Shown here piece by piece: positions 16,599-25,600 of a stretch of 32,160 nucleotides of DNA. Below the pieces are notes generated by a model. The model was given only the letters and a program-made list of their open reading frames with translations, was not told the DNA's origin and did not search any database. The position numbers and the translations under genes were made by a program. Source of the stretch: an uncultured Prevotellaceae bacterium (GTDB lineage: Bacteria; Bacteroidota; Bacteroidia; Bacteroidales; Bacteroidaceae); NCBI GenBank assembly GCA_900321835.1, contig ONXQ01000058.1, forward strand, positions 1-32,160, given 5' to 3'. The first letter of the stretch is position 1; each line of letters starts with the position of its first letter.

Positions 16599-19500
16599 CT
16601 ACTTGACGAAGACTTTCTGGCCGTCGATGATATAGAGGCCGGGGGTTAATGAAGAATAGGTGTGACTTTCATTCTTCATTCTTAATTCTTCATTATTCAT
16701 ATTGCCGACGAGGCGGCCTTGCAGGTCATAGATTTTATTCTTCATTCTTAATTCTTCATTCTTAATTTCGCTTATGCCTGTGGCTGTGTCGCCCTCGAAG
16801 CGCACGACAGCCTTTGCCTCCTGGCTGTCCGGCGTGTCGAGCGTGAGGTAGGCACGGGTGCCCTTCATCGTTCCGGCAGCATCGCCGACGATGTAGAAAC
16901 GGTCGTCAGAGATGACGTAGTTGGCCTTGCCGCTGACGGTGCTGCGGCCGACGGTCGTTTCTGCCGCATAACTGCCGACAAGGCTGCCGCCGGTGAAGGT
17001 GGCTGTGCCGGCTGTGCCGGTCGTGGTCAGAATGCCGGGAAAGGCATAGGTGTTGTCGTCGCTGACGGTGGCAGGAACGAGGAGAAAGGGCACGTGGGCG
17101 GTGGTGGTCGTGAGCGTCTGGGTGGCGAGGATGCCTTCGGCGCTGTCGTACGACGTTATCTGCTCCATCACCGTTCCACTGCCGAACACCTGCTCGGCCA
17201 GTGCCTGCGTCAGTGCGAAGGGCAGCAGCAGCGTGTTGTGCTTGCCGGCCTTGAGCGTGCGGGTGAGTTGTGCAGCCGTGATGTTGGCCTGCTCAACCGT
17301 GTAGTCGGCACTCTCGTCGAGGGTGGCAGGGTGCAGATTGAGGCGGAAGTTGAACTGGCAGGCGCGGTGCTTGCCGGCATCGTCGGCCGGCGCCAGCATG
17401 AGGACCGAGCAGACGTAGGTGCCTGCCTGACAGGCGCCGGGACGCTGTCCGTGACCGAGTTTCAGCGTGCCGCCGTCGATGTAGAACCCCTCGATGTTGA
17501 GAAAGATGCGGGCCGTGGCTTCGTTCCAAGTGGGCTGGTTGTAGAGTGTGCCCGGAGTTCCGTCGGTGTTCTGATACCAGAAACCTTTGGCGTCGCTGGC
17601 GTTCTTTGTCCGGCTGATGCTGCTGTCGTCGAGCGGCGCATACATCATGTCGAGTTTGAACTGGCTGATTGGCAACTGGAGCAGTGTGGGCACGTCGCCG
17701 CCGGCACTGAGGCCCGTGACGTTGTGCGTGGCCCACTCGTCACGGACAGGGAAAAAGTCGATGTCGATGTCCTGTGTGTGGACGATGTTGAGGTTCGCCC
17801 TGTCCACCACCACGGGGTAAGCCTCGAAATATGCCTTGTCGGCCGTGCGAGGCATCCACACCTGCATGAGGCCGCGGCCACGGTTGTTCCAAGCATAGTA
17901 GGGAACGAGCGTGAGCGTGGCATCGGCAGCCGTGCCGGTGCTCTTCATCTTGCCTGCCAGGGTGATGCCCTTGAAGGCGTAGGTCGCGATGTTAGCGTCA
18001 CTGACGGTCGCGACAGCGTCGTCGGGAGCAAAGAGGGCTGTGAAATTGTCGGGATTGTCAACGCCTTCCATGCAATAGACGATAGGACCGCGCTCGATGG
18101 CCACAAGGCCCTGGTCGGCAGCCACGGCGTTGTTGGCCACGACGTGCTGCACTGGCATCGGCAGTGTGAAGGTGACCACGTCGCCCTGCTGCCAGGTGCG
18201 ATCGATGGTCATGTAGCCGTCCTGCATCGTGTAGTCCACCTGCACGCCGTTCACCTTGACGATGATGGTTTCGGTGGCAGCATCGACATAGGTGTAGAGG
18301 TCGCTCGGCACGGGCTGTCCTTTGGCCCATCCCGGCAGACGCAGCATCAGTGCGAAGTGGCTGTCGGTCAGGTGTTCATTGTCCACTGTAACCTGGATGT
18401 CGCCGTTCCACGGATAATCCGTCGTCTGCGTCAGGTTCAGTGTACCCTGCGTTCCGAGGTCGATGTCGGCCGAGCCCTGCATGTAGAGGTTCACATACAC
18501 TTTGTTGTCCTTGTGGGCATAGACATAACCGGGGACGGAGGCGATGAATCGACAGAGGTTGCTCGGACAGCAGGCGCAGCCAAACCACGGTTCGCGTTCA
18601 GCCGAACGGCCGTTGTAACCGTTGCCGTCGCTGGCCAGCGGATTGGGATAGAAGAAGCGGTTGCCGTCGAGATTGATACCACTGATCACACCGTTGTAGA
18701 GCGAACGCTCCAGCACGTCGTAGTATTTCGACTCGCCGTGCAGCAGGAACATACGCCAGTTCCAATAGACATTGGCAATGGCTGCACACGTCTCGCAGTA
18801 GGCTTCCTTGTTCGGCAGTTCGTAGTTGCTGCCGAAGGCCTCACCGGCGTGGCGCGCACCGATGCCGCCGTTGATGTAGAATTTCTTTTCTGCCACATTG
18901 GACCAGATCTTGTCGATGGCCTGCAGATAGTCGGCGTCGCCCATGATGGCTGCCACGTCGGCCATACCACTGTACATATAGGCGGCACGCACTGCGTGTC
19001 CCACGGCTTCGTCCTGCTGGACTACGGGCTTGTGTGTCTGGCTGTATTCCTGGCGCATCGTGCCGCGTGTTCCTCTCAAGTCGAGGAAATACTTCGCCAG
19101 CCGCAGATAGTCTTCCTTGCCGGTGACGCGGTAGAGTTTCACTAGACCCATTTCGACAATCTGGTGGCCCGGTTCGTAGGTCAGTCCGCCTTCGAGGAAG
19201 TCGTGGACAAGCAAGTCGGCGTTTTTCGTGGCTATGTCAAGCAGCGACGTCTTGCCTGTTGAGATGTAGTGGGCAGCAGCGGCCTCGTAGAGGTGGCCTG
19301 CGTTGTAGAGTTCGTGACTGAGGTCGGGGTCTTTCTCCCATCGGTTCTGTCCCACCCAGGCGTGCATTCCGGCCGGATTTCCGGCGGTGCGCGGTGTGTA
19401 GAGATAGCCGTCGGGTTCCTGGGCCGAGCCCACGATGGCGATGAGTTCGTCCATCTTGGCCGAGAGTTGGGCATTGGGCTGCACCTGAACGCTGTAGGCC

Positions 19501-21512
19501 ATGCCTTCGAGGATTTTGTAGATGTCGGTGTCGTCGAAGGTACATTCGGTGTCGAAGTAGCCGATATTCTCGCCGCGCAGGATGGCTGCGGCTTTCTGGA
19601 AGTTCAGCACGCGGTTGGAGTTGTAGCACTGTTCGATGGCAAAGGGGATGGTGACGCTCTGGTTTTGCACCATGCGTGGCTGCCAGAACTGGTCGGTCAG
19701 GTGGACGCGGCTGAAGTCAACGTTCTGAATCGGATAGTCGCCGTAGGTGACGACGGGAGTCTGACGGTGGCCCAGCACTTCCCATTCGGTCACGCCGACG
19801 GCTGAGTAGGTCGAAGTGCCCTTCTGACACTGCATCACGAGGCGGAGCCCAGTGGTCGTGACAGGCTGGATGCGTATGCTGCTGACGGCGGTGCGGCTCT
19901 GTGTGTAGGCCTCTCCGTCGAGCAGGACGACGTCCTTCCATGTGCTGGTCGTCTCGTCCCAATACTGGATGGTCCACGATGCAGGGATGAGCACGTTGTC
20001 GCCCGCTACGTCGTTGTCCGACCAGAAGGCCACGCGCACGCGCTCCACTGTCTGCGGTGTGCTCCATCCGTAGCGCAGCCACTGCGAGGCCGGGCGACTC
20101 GTGCTCCACGTGTTCCAGTGCTTCGCTTCGGGCAGTTCGCCGAAGCCGAGGATGCCGTCGTTCACGCTGTAGAGGTCGGTGGTGTTGTGGGTGAAACTGG
20201 CTTCGACCTGTGTGGCGTCGTAGGCCAGGTTGTCGAGTGCTTCGGGCAGGCCGGCGGTGTAGTCGGTCGTTGTGCCGAGCATGATTTGGCAAAACTCGTT
20301 GAGGTCGGCGAGCGAGACGTGTGCATGTTGGTGCCAGTAGTTGATGAACTGCTGCTGCAGTGTCGCACCGTCGAAGGTCTTGACATAGTTGACGATGGGC
20401 TCGACCATTGTCTTCGTGCGTGTCTCGCCTTCGGGGAAGGAGAGTGCCGTCAGTTCGTATTCCTGGTAGAGGTCGTCCTCCGACAGTCCGAGCAGGCCTT
20501 CGAGCATGAGTGCGAGTGTGCCGGTGCGGTCGGCGCCCCAGATGCAGTGGAAATAGACGGTGCGGCCTTCGCGCAGGTTCTTCAAGATGAAGTCGAAGTC
20601 GCTGCGCAGGTTGGGCCATGCCGTACGTACGCCGTCGAGGTAGTAGGGTTCGTTGACCACGCGGAGGTAGTTGACGTCGGTGCCCAGGGGCGACGAGGTG
20701 ATGCTCTTGGCCTGCAGATGGGTGCGCAGGTCGAGTTCGGCGCGGATGCCCACTTCGTCGTGCAGCAGGGTCAGGTCGGCCGTGCTGGCGGTGAATTTGT
20801 CACCCTGCATTTCGCAGCCGCGCAGCAGTTTGCCGTACAGCACGGTTTCGCCGCGCTCGGTCGTCCAACCGCCCAGGTCGCGGATGTTCTGCATCTGGCT
20901 GGCCTCGACGACGTGTACCCATTCGGGCGCCTCGTCGTCGGCACCGACCACCTTCAGCGTGAGGTCCATCTCGACGGCTTTCGTTCCGTTGACCACATAG
21001 AAGGTCGAGTGGTACGTGTCGCCAATCTTCGAGGTGTAGGCATTGTTATAGCCGCCTGCCTGACCTGTCCAGATGGTGTAGTTCGACGCATCGGAAGTGA
21101 CGGGCTGGATGAACCACCAACTCTGTCCTCCCCACGACGAGCGGCATCCCTGCTTGTCGTACCAGTTGTCGTTGTTGTGGCCGTAGGTGCCGTCGGTGAG
21201 CGGCAGGTAGGTCATGTTCACCATGTTGGAGGTCGAAACCGTCGTGCCGAGCAACGCCGTCAGTTCGGAGAACGGCACCTGCAGCGTCGTGTGGTCGTAG
21301 AGCGTGTTGGGGTTCTGCTCGGCCACCAGCACGTAGCGCACAGCCACGTCGAGCGTCTTCGACTCGGTCTTGTAGGTGAAGGCCACCTGCTTCGACACGT
21401 CTTCACGGGTCACGCTGCCTTTGCCGATTTCGGCATCGGCCCATGCAGCGGCAGCCTGCACCATGCACAGCACTGCCAGCAGCATCATTCGGTTGATTCG
21501 TCTCATTGTCAT
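16599..21512 (-). CDS. Secreted phosphatase / F5-8C / GH127 beta-L-arabinofuranosidase fusion protein
   Basis: About 1637 residues from the ATG at 21512 (MTMRRINRMMLL). ATGs at 21533 and 21506 are alternatives, and the upstream extension to 21671 lies inside the small gene. Signal peptide ~1-25. A beta domain (~27-195) is followed by a Y_phosphatase3-type domain (~205-415) starting 'QNIRDLGGW', with the CX5R loop HCIWGADRTG (C323, R329). Then comes an F5/8C-like module (~420-585). GH127 (DUF1680) covers ~595-1130: 'GEAFGSNYELPN' (E891), 'YCETCAAIANVYWNW' (E907, C909) and 'GCACCPSN' (C981, C982). These match the acid/base Glu and the Zn-binding Glu/Cys set with Cys nucleophile known for HypBA1, including the 16-residue spacing between the two Glu. 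A beta domain and the sorting-type end 'GLYIIDGQKVFVK' follow. The frame is continuous, so this is a true fusion. Likely role: removal of L-arabinofuranose from plant glycans or glycoproteins; phosphatase substrate unknown. Confidence 0.9.
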   Translation of the reverse strand: MTMRRINRMMLLAVLCMVQAAAAWADAEIGKGSVTREDVSKQVAFTYKTESKTLDVAVRYVLVAEQNPNTLYDHTTLQVPFSELTALLGTTVSTSNMVNMTYLPLTDGTYGHNNDNWYDKQGCRSSWGGQSWWFIQPVTSDASNYTIWTGQAGGYNNAYTSKIGDTYHSTFYVVNGTKAVEMDLTLKVVGADDEAPEWVHVVEASQMQNIRDLGGWTTERGETVLYGKLLRGCEMQGDKFTASTADLTLLHDEVGIRAELDLRTHLQAKSITSSPLGTDVNYLRVVNEPYYLDGVRTAWPNLRSDFDFILKNLREGRTVYFHCIWGADRTGTLALMLEGLLGLSEDDLYQEYELTALSFPEGETRTKTMVEPIVNYVKTFDGATLQQQFINYWHQHAHVSLADLNEFCQIMLGTTTDYTAGLPEALDNLAYDATQVEASFTHNTTDLYSVNDGILGFGELPEAKHWNTWSTSRPASQWLRYGWSTPQTVERVRVAFWSDNDVAGDNVLIPASWTIQYWDETTSTWKDVVLLDGEAYTQSRTAVSSIRIQPVTTTGLRLVMQCQKGTSTYSAVGVTEWEVLGHRQTPVVTYGDYPIQNVDFSRVHLTDQFWQPRMVQNQSVTIPFAIEQCYNSNRVLNFQKAAAILRGENIGYFDTECTFDDTDIYKILEGMAYSVQVQPNAQLSAKMDELIAIVGSAQEPDGYLYTPRTAGNPAGMHAWVGQNRWEKDPDLSHELYNAGHLYEAAAAHYISTGKTSLLDIATKNADLLVHDFLEGGLTYEPGHQIVEMGLVKLYRVTGKEDYLRLAKYFLDLRGTRGTMRQEYSQTHKPVVQQDEAVGHAVRAAYMYSGMADVAAIMGDADYLQAIDKIWSNVAEKKFYINGGIGARHAGEAFGSNYELPNKEAYCETCAAIANVYWNWRMFLLHGESKYYDVLERSLYNGVISGINLDGNRFFYPNPLASDGNGYNGRSAEREPWFGCACCPSNLCRFIASVPGYVYAHKDNKVYVNLYMQGSADIDLGTQGTLNLTQTTDYPWNGDIQVTVDNEHLTDSHFALMLRLPGWAKGQPVPSDLYTYVDAATETIIVKVNGVQVDYTMQDGYMTIDRTWQQGDVVTFTLPMPVQHVVANNAVAADQGLVAIERGPIVYCMEGVDNPDNFTALFAPDDAVATVSDANIATYAFKGITLAGKMKSTGTAADATLTLVPYYAWNNRGRGLMQVWMPRTADKAYFEAYPVVVDRANLNIVHTQDIDIDFFPVRDEWATHNVTGLSAGGDVPTLLQLPISQFKLDMMYAPLDDSSISRTKNASDAKGFWYQNTDGTPGTLYNQPTWNEATARIFLNIEGFYIDGGTLKLGHGQRPGACQAGTYVCSVLMLAPADDAGKHRACQFNFRLNLHPATLDESADYTVEQANITAAQLTRTLKAGKHNTLLLPFALTQALAEQVFGSGTVMEQITSYDSAEGILATQTLTTTTAHVPFLLVPATVSDDNTYAFPGILTTTGTAGTATFTGGSLVGSYAAETTVGRSTVSGKANYVISDDRFYIVGDAAGTMKGTRAYLTLDTPDSQEAKAVVRFEGDTATGISEIKNEELRMKNKIYDLQGRLVGNMNNEELRMKNESHTYSSLTPGLYIIDGQKVFVK
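16660..16770 (-). repeat. Simple-sequence repeat inside the C-terminal linker of the GH127 fusion
   Basis: Two blocks of a GAATGAAGAATTAAGAATGA-like repeat (minus strand) encode NEELRMKN twice, once just before 'KIYDLQGRLV' and once between that motif and 'SLTPGLYI'. Related AT-rich repeats of the GTGAATAGTGAA type lie at the equivalent point of the C10 gene (about 11800-11830) and of the plus-strand gene ending at 27496 (about 27373-27405). Confidence 0.75.
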
Positions 21513-21549
21513 TTTGTTTATTATAGTTATCATTTTGTTTACTTTTGGT

Positions 21550-21723
21550 TCACCACAGTTGTCCCCACTCGGCCGTCGGCTCTTCTGTGGTTTCTGTGCG
21601 CTGCTTGGCGTCGATGTCCATACTGCTGTCGAACTCGCCGCTGCCTTGCTGGAGATTGCAAATATAGTCATTCTCCAGCAAAATCTGAACGGTTTTGGGC
21701 TGAAAATACGTTTTTTTCATCAT
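21550..21723 (-). CDS. 57-residue peptide ending WGQLW (micro-gene 2)
   Basis: ATG at 21723 (MMKKTYFQPKTVQ) to TGA at 21550. It ends with 'SSMDIDAKQR' followed by an acidic stretch and EWGQLW. The frame is open further upstream, but a promoter -7 element lies 34 bp before this ATG, which favours the short form. It shares with micro-gene 3 (27515-27703) the KKTY start, a Gly/Asp-rich centre, the core MD[IV]DA[KR] and the WG..LW end. There is no signal peptide or membrane segment. It is the first gene of a two-gene operon with the phosphatase-GH127 gene, whose start is 17-44 bp further on. Function unknown. Confidence 0.75.
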   Translation of the reverse strand: MMKKTYFQPKTVQILLENDYICNLQQGSGEFDSSMDIDAKQRTETTEEPTAEWGQLW

Positions 21724-21756
21724 GTGATAAGATTTTTGTTTTTGATAAATCTGCTG

Positions 21757-21764
21757 CAAAATTA
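21757..21764 (-). promoter_or_regulatory. Probable -7 element of the micro-gene 2 / phosphatase-GH127 operon
   Basis: TAATTTTG on the minus strand matches TAnnTTTG. The nearest upstream TTTG (21792-21789) is 24 bases away, longer than the usual 19-21, and the dyad TCACACCGTGTGA (21776-21788) fills the spacer. That would suit a regulator-dependent promoter. Confidence 0.5.
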
Positions 21765-22112
21765 CGCGAACACCTTCACACCGTGTGACAAAAAAGCGTT
21801 CAAAAAAGTGATAAATTTCGTTCAAGCCCCATTTTGAACGTTTCGTCCCGCCGTTTTGAACCGATTTTCGGGGAGGTGTGGTGGACAAAACGTGAGTACA
21901 CCCGTTAACAATTCCGCGAATTTTAACATTTCCGCCCCTCGATTCTTGTCGGGAATTTTGCGTGAAATAGCACGTTTCGAGGGTTGGAACAGCGGATTTC
22001 CAGCCTCTTTGCAGCCGATTTTCCGTCGAAAACCGCAGGATTTTAACAGTTAACGTGCTTTTTCTGCCGTTTTTCTTCTGACGAATGACGGTCGGAAGGC
22101 AGTCGGAACGCA

Positions 22113-22152
22113 TTTCGACTGCGGACGAAATTTTTTTCGTCTGCGGACGAAA
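22113..22152 (+). repeat. Two-unit dyad array, site 2
   Basis: TTTCGACTGCGGACGAAA (22113-22130) and TTTCGTCTGCGGACGAAA (22135-22152), joined by a T-run. They are the same units as at 16379-16440 and 32012-32073. They lie between divergent genes, where no terminator is needed. Confidence 0.85.
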
Positions 22153-22384
22153 CTTTTTTGCACTGCGCTCCACACCCGATTTTTCTGCGGACAAACGAAA
22201 GAAAAAGCGAAGATATTTTTCTATCCTGCTGAGAACAAGCGCCTTACGCCGCTTGCTTGCAAAACCTCAAAATGCCTGCGAAATTTTCAGCAAAAAACCT
22301 CGCGACGATTTTTGCGCGATTGTCGGACGACGAACCGGGAAGGGCGAAGTTGTCAAAACAGCAAATAGTACACGAAGTTGTTTT

Positions 22385-22500
22385 GACGACGAAAGATGGC
22401 TCCACGTATCTCAAGTATCACATGGATTATTTTTTCGACTACGAATAGACTTAAAAAAATACTTGAGTACGCGAGATACGTGGAGTCTTCATTCGTCGTC
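22385..22500 (+). repeat. Imperfect palindromic intergenic element, copy B
   Basis: 116 bp bounded by GACGACGAA (22385) and its complement TTCGTCGTC (ending 22500). Inside are arms GGCTCCACGTATCTCAAGTA and a near complement ending ATACGTGGAGTC, with a T/A-rich middle. It is homologous to copy A read on the minus strand. Its right end is 33 bp before the -33 element of the phosphatase gene promoter. Confidence 0.8.
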
Positions 22501-22533
22501 GAAATAAATACGTGAGATTTTTTTTGTGATATA

Positions 22534-22565
22534 TTTGTAACTTTCGTGGAAATGCTGTAACTTTG
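22534..22565 (+). promoter_or_regulatory. Bacteroidota-type promoter of the phosphatase gene at 22613
   Basis: TTTG (22534-22537), a 20-base spacer, then TAACTTTG (22558-22565). This is a close match to TTTG-N19/21-TAnnTTTG. The leader to the ATG is about 40 bases. Confidence 0.85.
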
Positions 22566-22612
22566 CACAAATCTGCAAACATCCAAATCATCTAATCAAT
22601 ACCAAAACGCTT

Positions 22613-25600
22613 ATGAAAAAGTCTATCTTTTTTCTGCTGTCAGCCTTGCTGCTCATGCCTCTGGGCGTGAGGGCACAAGTGACAGCCGGCACCTATTATT
22701 TCTATAATGTGGGTGCAAGGAAGTATTTGAACTACGGCGGCAGCGACGACTACACCGCCTGCCTGAAGCCGCACGGCGAACCGCTCGTGCTGACAGCAAG
22801 TGGCACGGGATTCACGGTGCAGACGGCACTCGACAACCGCTACCTCAGCGCGACGGCTACTACGGAAAACGCCCGTCAGTCGTCGGGAACGGTGTTCACC
22901 TTCACACAGCAGTCGGACGGCACCTACACCATTTCGTCGTCGGCCGGCTACATGGGATTTGGCGGCACAGTGGCGTCCAACCTCGCGGGCACGCTGGTGC
23001 AGATGAATCTCAGCGACGCCACAAGCGACAACGCCCGCTGGCAGTTGCTCACGAAGAACGACCTGATGGCCCGACTGAACAGCGCTTCGGCTTCCAACCC
23101 CGTCGATGCCACGTTCTTCATTACCTGCCCCAACTTCGACCGTCACCATGCTCAACTCTCGGCATGGACCGACTATACGACGGGCAACAACGTGGGCTAT
23201 CTCTGCAACAACGCCGCCTACAAGTTCGACTCGAACACAACGGTGCAGCAAACTCTCAGCGGAATGCCCAACGGTGTGTATCTGCTGAAGGCGCAGGCCT
23301 TCTATCGCCACGGTTCGAACGGCACGGCTACGGGCTATTCCAACCCCGACGACATGCCCGTGAAGGGTGTGATGTTCGCTGGGAATGACCAGGTGGCAGT
23401 GGCCAATATCCTGTCGCCCGACCAGCGCTCGGCCACCGACATCTTCAGCGCATACGGCTCTTACGGTCGTTCGTATGGCGGCGGCTACATCCCCTATGGT
23501 GCCAGCAACAACTATGCAGGAGCCTGCATCGCATTCGACAACGGACTCTACACCGGCAACGAACTGCAGACACTCGTCACCGACGGCACCCTCACCATTG
23601 GCTTCAAGATTACGGAACTGACTCAGTTTTCGTGGATAGCCTACGACAATATCGAACTCTATTATCTCGGCGCTCCTGTCGACCTCACTCCCTTCAAGGA
23701 AGCCTACTACGCCCTGCGCACCAAGATTCAGGACAACATCGTGGGGCAGACGGCTGTCTTCACCGACAATGACGGCGCACTTGCCTCCTACAACACCGTG
23801 CTCGCTGCACAGAACGACATCGTCGAAAATGCTTCGGCACAGGAAGACATCGAAGGCGCAAAGACCGCTCTCTGGCAGGCTGCACTCACCTTCCTCGAAT
23901 CGGTCAAGGTCAACAACGGACAATACTTCGACCTCACCTCCTTCATGGTCAACCCCGCCGTCGCCCCCGCCCCCAGTTCGACTACCGCTGCCGAAGGCTG
24001 GACCGCCAGCAAGAACATGAACTTCACCTCGTACCAGATTACACAGTTCCCCGGCTCGTCGGCCGACCCCCACTTCAACCTCTACCAAGTCGTTGCCGAC
24101 ATGCCGGCAGGCCAGTACACCGTGAAGGCACGCGGCTTCTATAGCCCTGGTGCACGTACCACCGACATGACAAGTGTATCCACGACCGAAGTGCCTGTAT
24201 TGCTCTATCTGAACGAAACGACCCAGCCGCTGCTCAACATCTGTGCCGACGGCTCAGCAACACAATTGTCAGAAGGCTATCAGACTTCAGTCAACGGCAC
24301 GACCCTCTATGTGCCAAACTCCCGTTCACACCTCCAGGCCTTCTACGACGCAGGCCACTACTGGAACGAGATGCCTGCCGTCGTCAGCGACCGCGGCGAC
24401 CTGACCATCGGCCTCAAGTACGACGCTTGGGTGTCGGGCGGATGGGGCGTCATCAGCGACTTCCACCTCTACTACCGCGGTGCGCTCGACCTCAGCGCCT
24501 GGCAGGAACAACTCGCACAGACAGTTAGTGCGGCACAAAACCTCGTCATCCCGACGTTGCCTCGTCGCCAGTTGACCGACGTCATTCAGCAGAACAACAA
24601 GACCTACACCACCGCAGAGGACTATCAGGCCGCCATCGCCGCCATCAACGCAGCAGTGGCCGTTGCAGAGCCCTACGTCGAACCGTATGCTGACTACAAG
24701 ACCATGCGGCAGATGATTCAAGAGCGCTTCATCGACCAGACCGCCGTCTATATCGACGAAGGCACAGCCGCCAGCGACTACAGCAGTGCGCTCTCCACGG
24801 CCAATACCAATGTGGAGAACGTCAGCAGCGTGGCTGCGCTCGAAGCCGAGAAGCAGAACCTCTGGGCCGCAGCCCTCACATTCCTGAAGAGCGTCACCAT
24901 CAACGAGGGACAAGGTTTTGACCTCACATGGATGATTCAGGACGCAGACTTCAGCGATACGAACTACAAGGCGTACTGGACAGAGACACTGGCCTCATCG
25001 ACGACTGTCGGAGTGACCAACGGCGTGATGCGCTACTACAACAGTTCGTTCGACCTCGGACAGACGCTGCCCTACACGCTGCCTGCCGGTGCGTACAAGA
25101 TGACGGTCGATGGCTTTGAGCGCACCAACGACCCGCGTGATACGGCTTGGGCTGACTTCCAGGCTGGCAATAGCGTTGTCACAGGAGCCATCTACCTCAA
25201 CAACAATGAGCAACTGGTGATGAACCTGTTCGACTATAAGACAAAGACGGACAACGGTTGGGGCGGCGAGCAACCCAGCGGCGCTTCGTTCTATATCCCT
25301 AACGGCAGCGGTGCAGCCAACACTTATCTGCAGAACGGGGCCTATCCCAACACGCTCATCGGTGTGCTGGCCGACGATGCCCTTGTCACCATCGGCTATC
25401 GCTGTGCCAACACGAAGGCTTGGACGGCTGTCGATAACTTCAAACTCTGGTACATCGGCGAAGTTCCTCAGGTGGCAATTAGCAACGAGGCTGGCGTACT
25501 CACACCTGTCTGCGCTCCGTTCACGCTCAGCACCGACGATGACAGTGTTGTCGAACTCTACGCCCTTGCTGGTGAGGAGCATGAGGGTAGCCTCTCAATC

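Larger units (their letters stand above)
21724..22612. other. 889-bp divergent intergenic region
   Basis: Lies between the minus-strand micro-gene 2/GH127 operon and the plus-strand phosphatase gene at 22613. It holds the promoter for micro-gene 2, a dyad TCACAC-C-GTGTGA (21776-21788), several GTTCAA/TTGAAC half-sites (about 21798-21865), a two-unit dyad array (22113-22152), palindromic element B (22385-22500) and the promoter of the phosphatase gene (22534-22565). I see no credible coding gene or known structured RNA. The stretch 21870-22100 has nothing I can identify. Confidence 0.65.

Noticed and set aside
21513-21671. Upstream start at 21671 for the phosphatase-GH127 protein
   Set aside because: The added residues overlap micro-gene 2 in another frame, and a normal signal peptide begins at 21512 or 21506.
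22085-22507. 140-codon plus-strand frame before the phosphatase gene
   Set aside because: It spans dyad array site 2 and palindromic element B. The peptide reflects these repeats, and no promoter or domain supports it.
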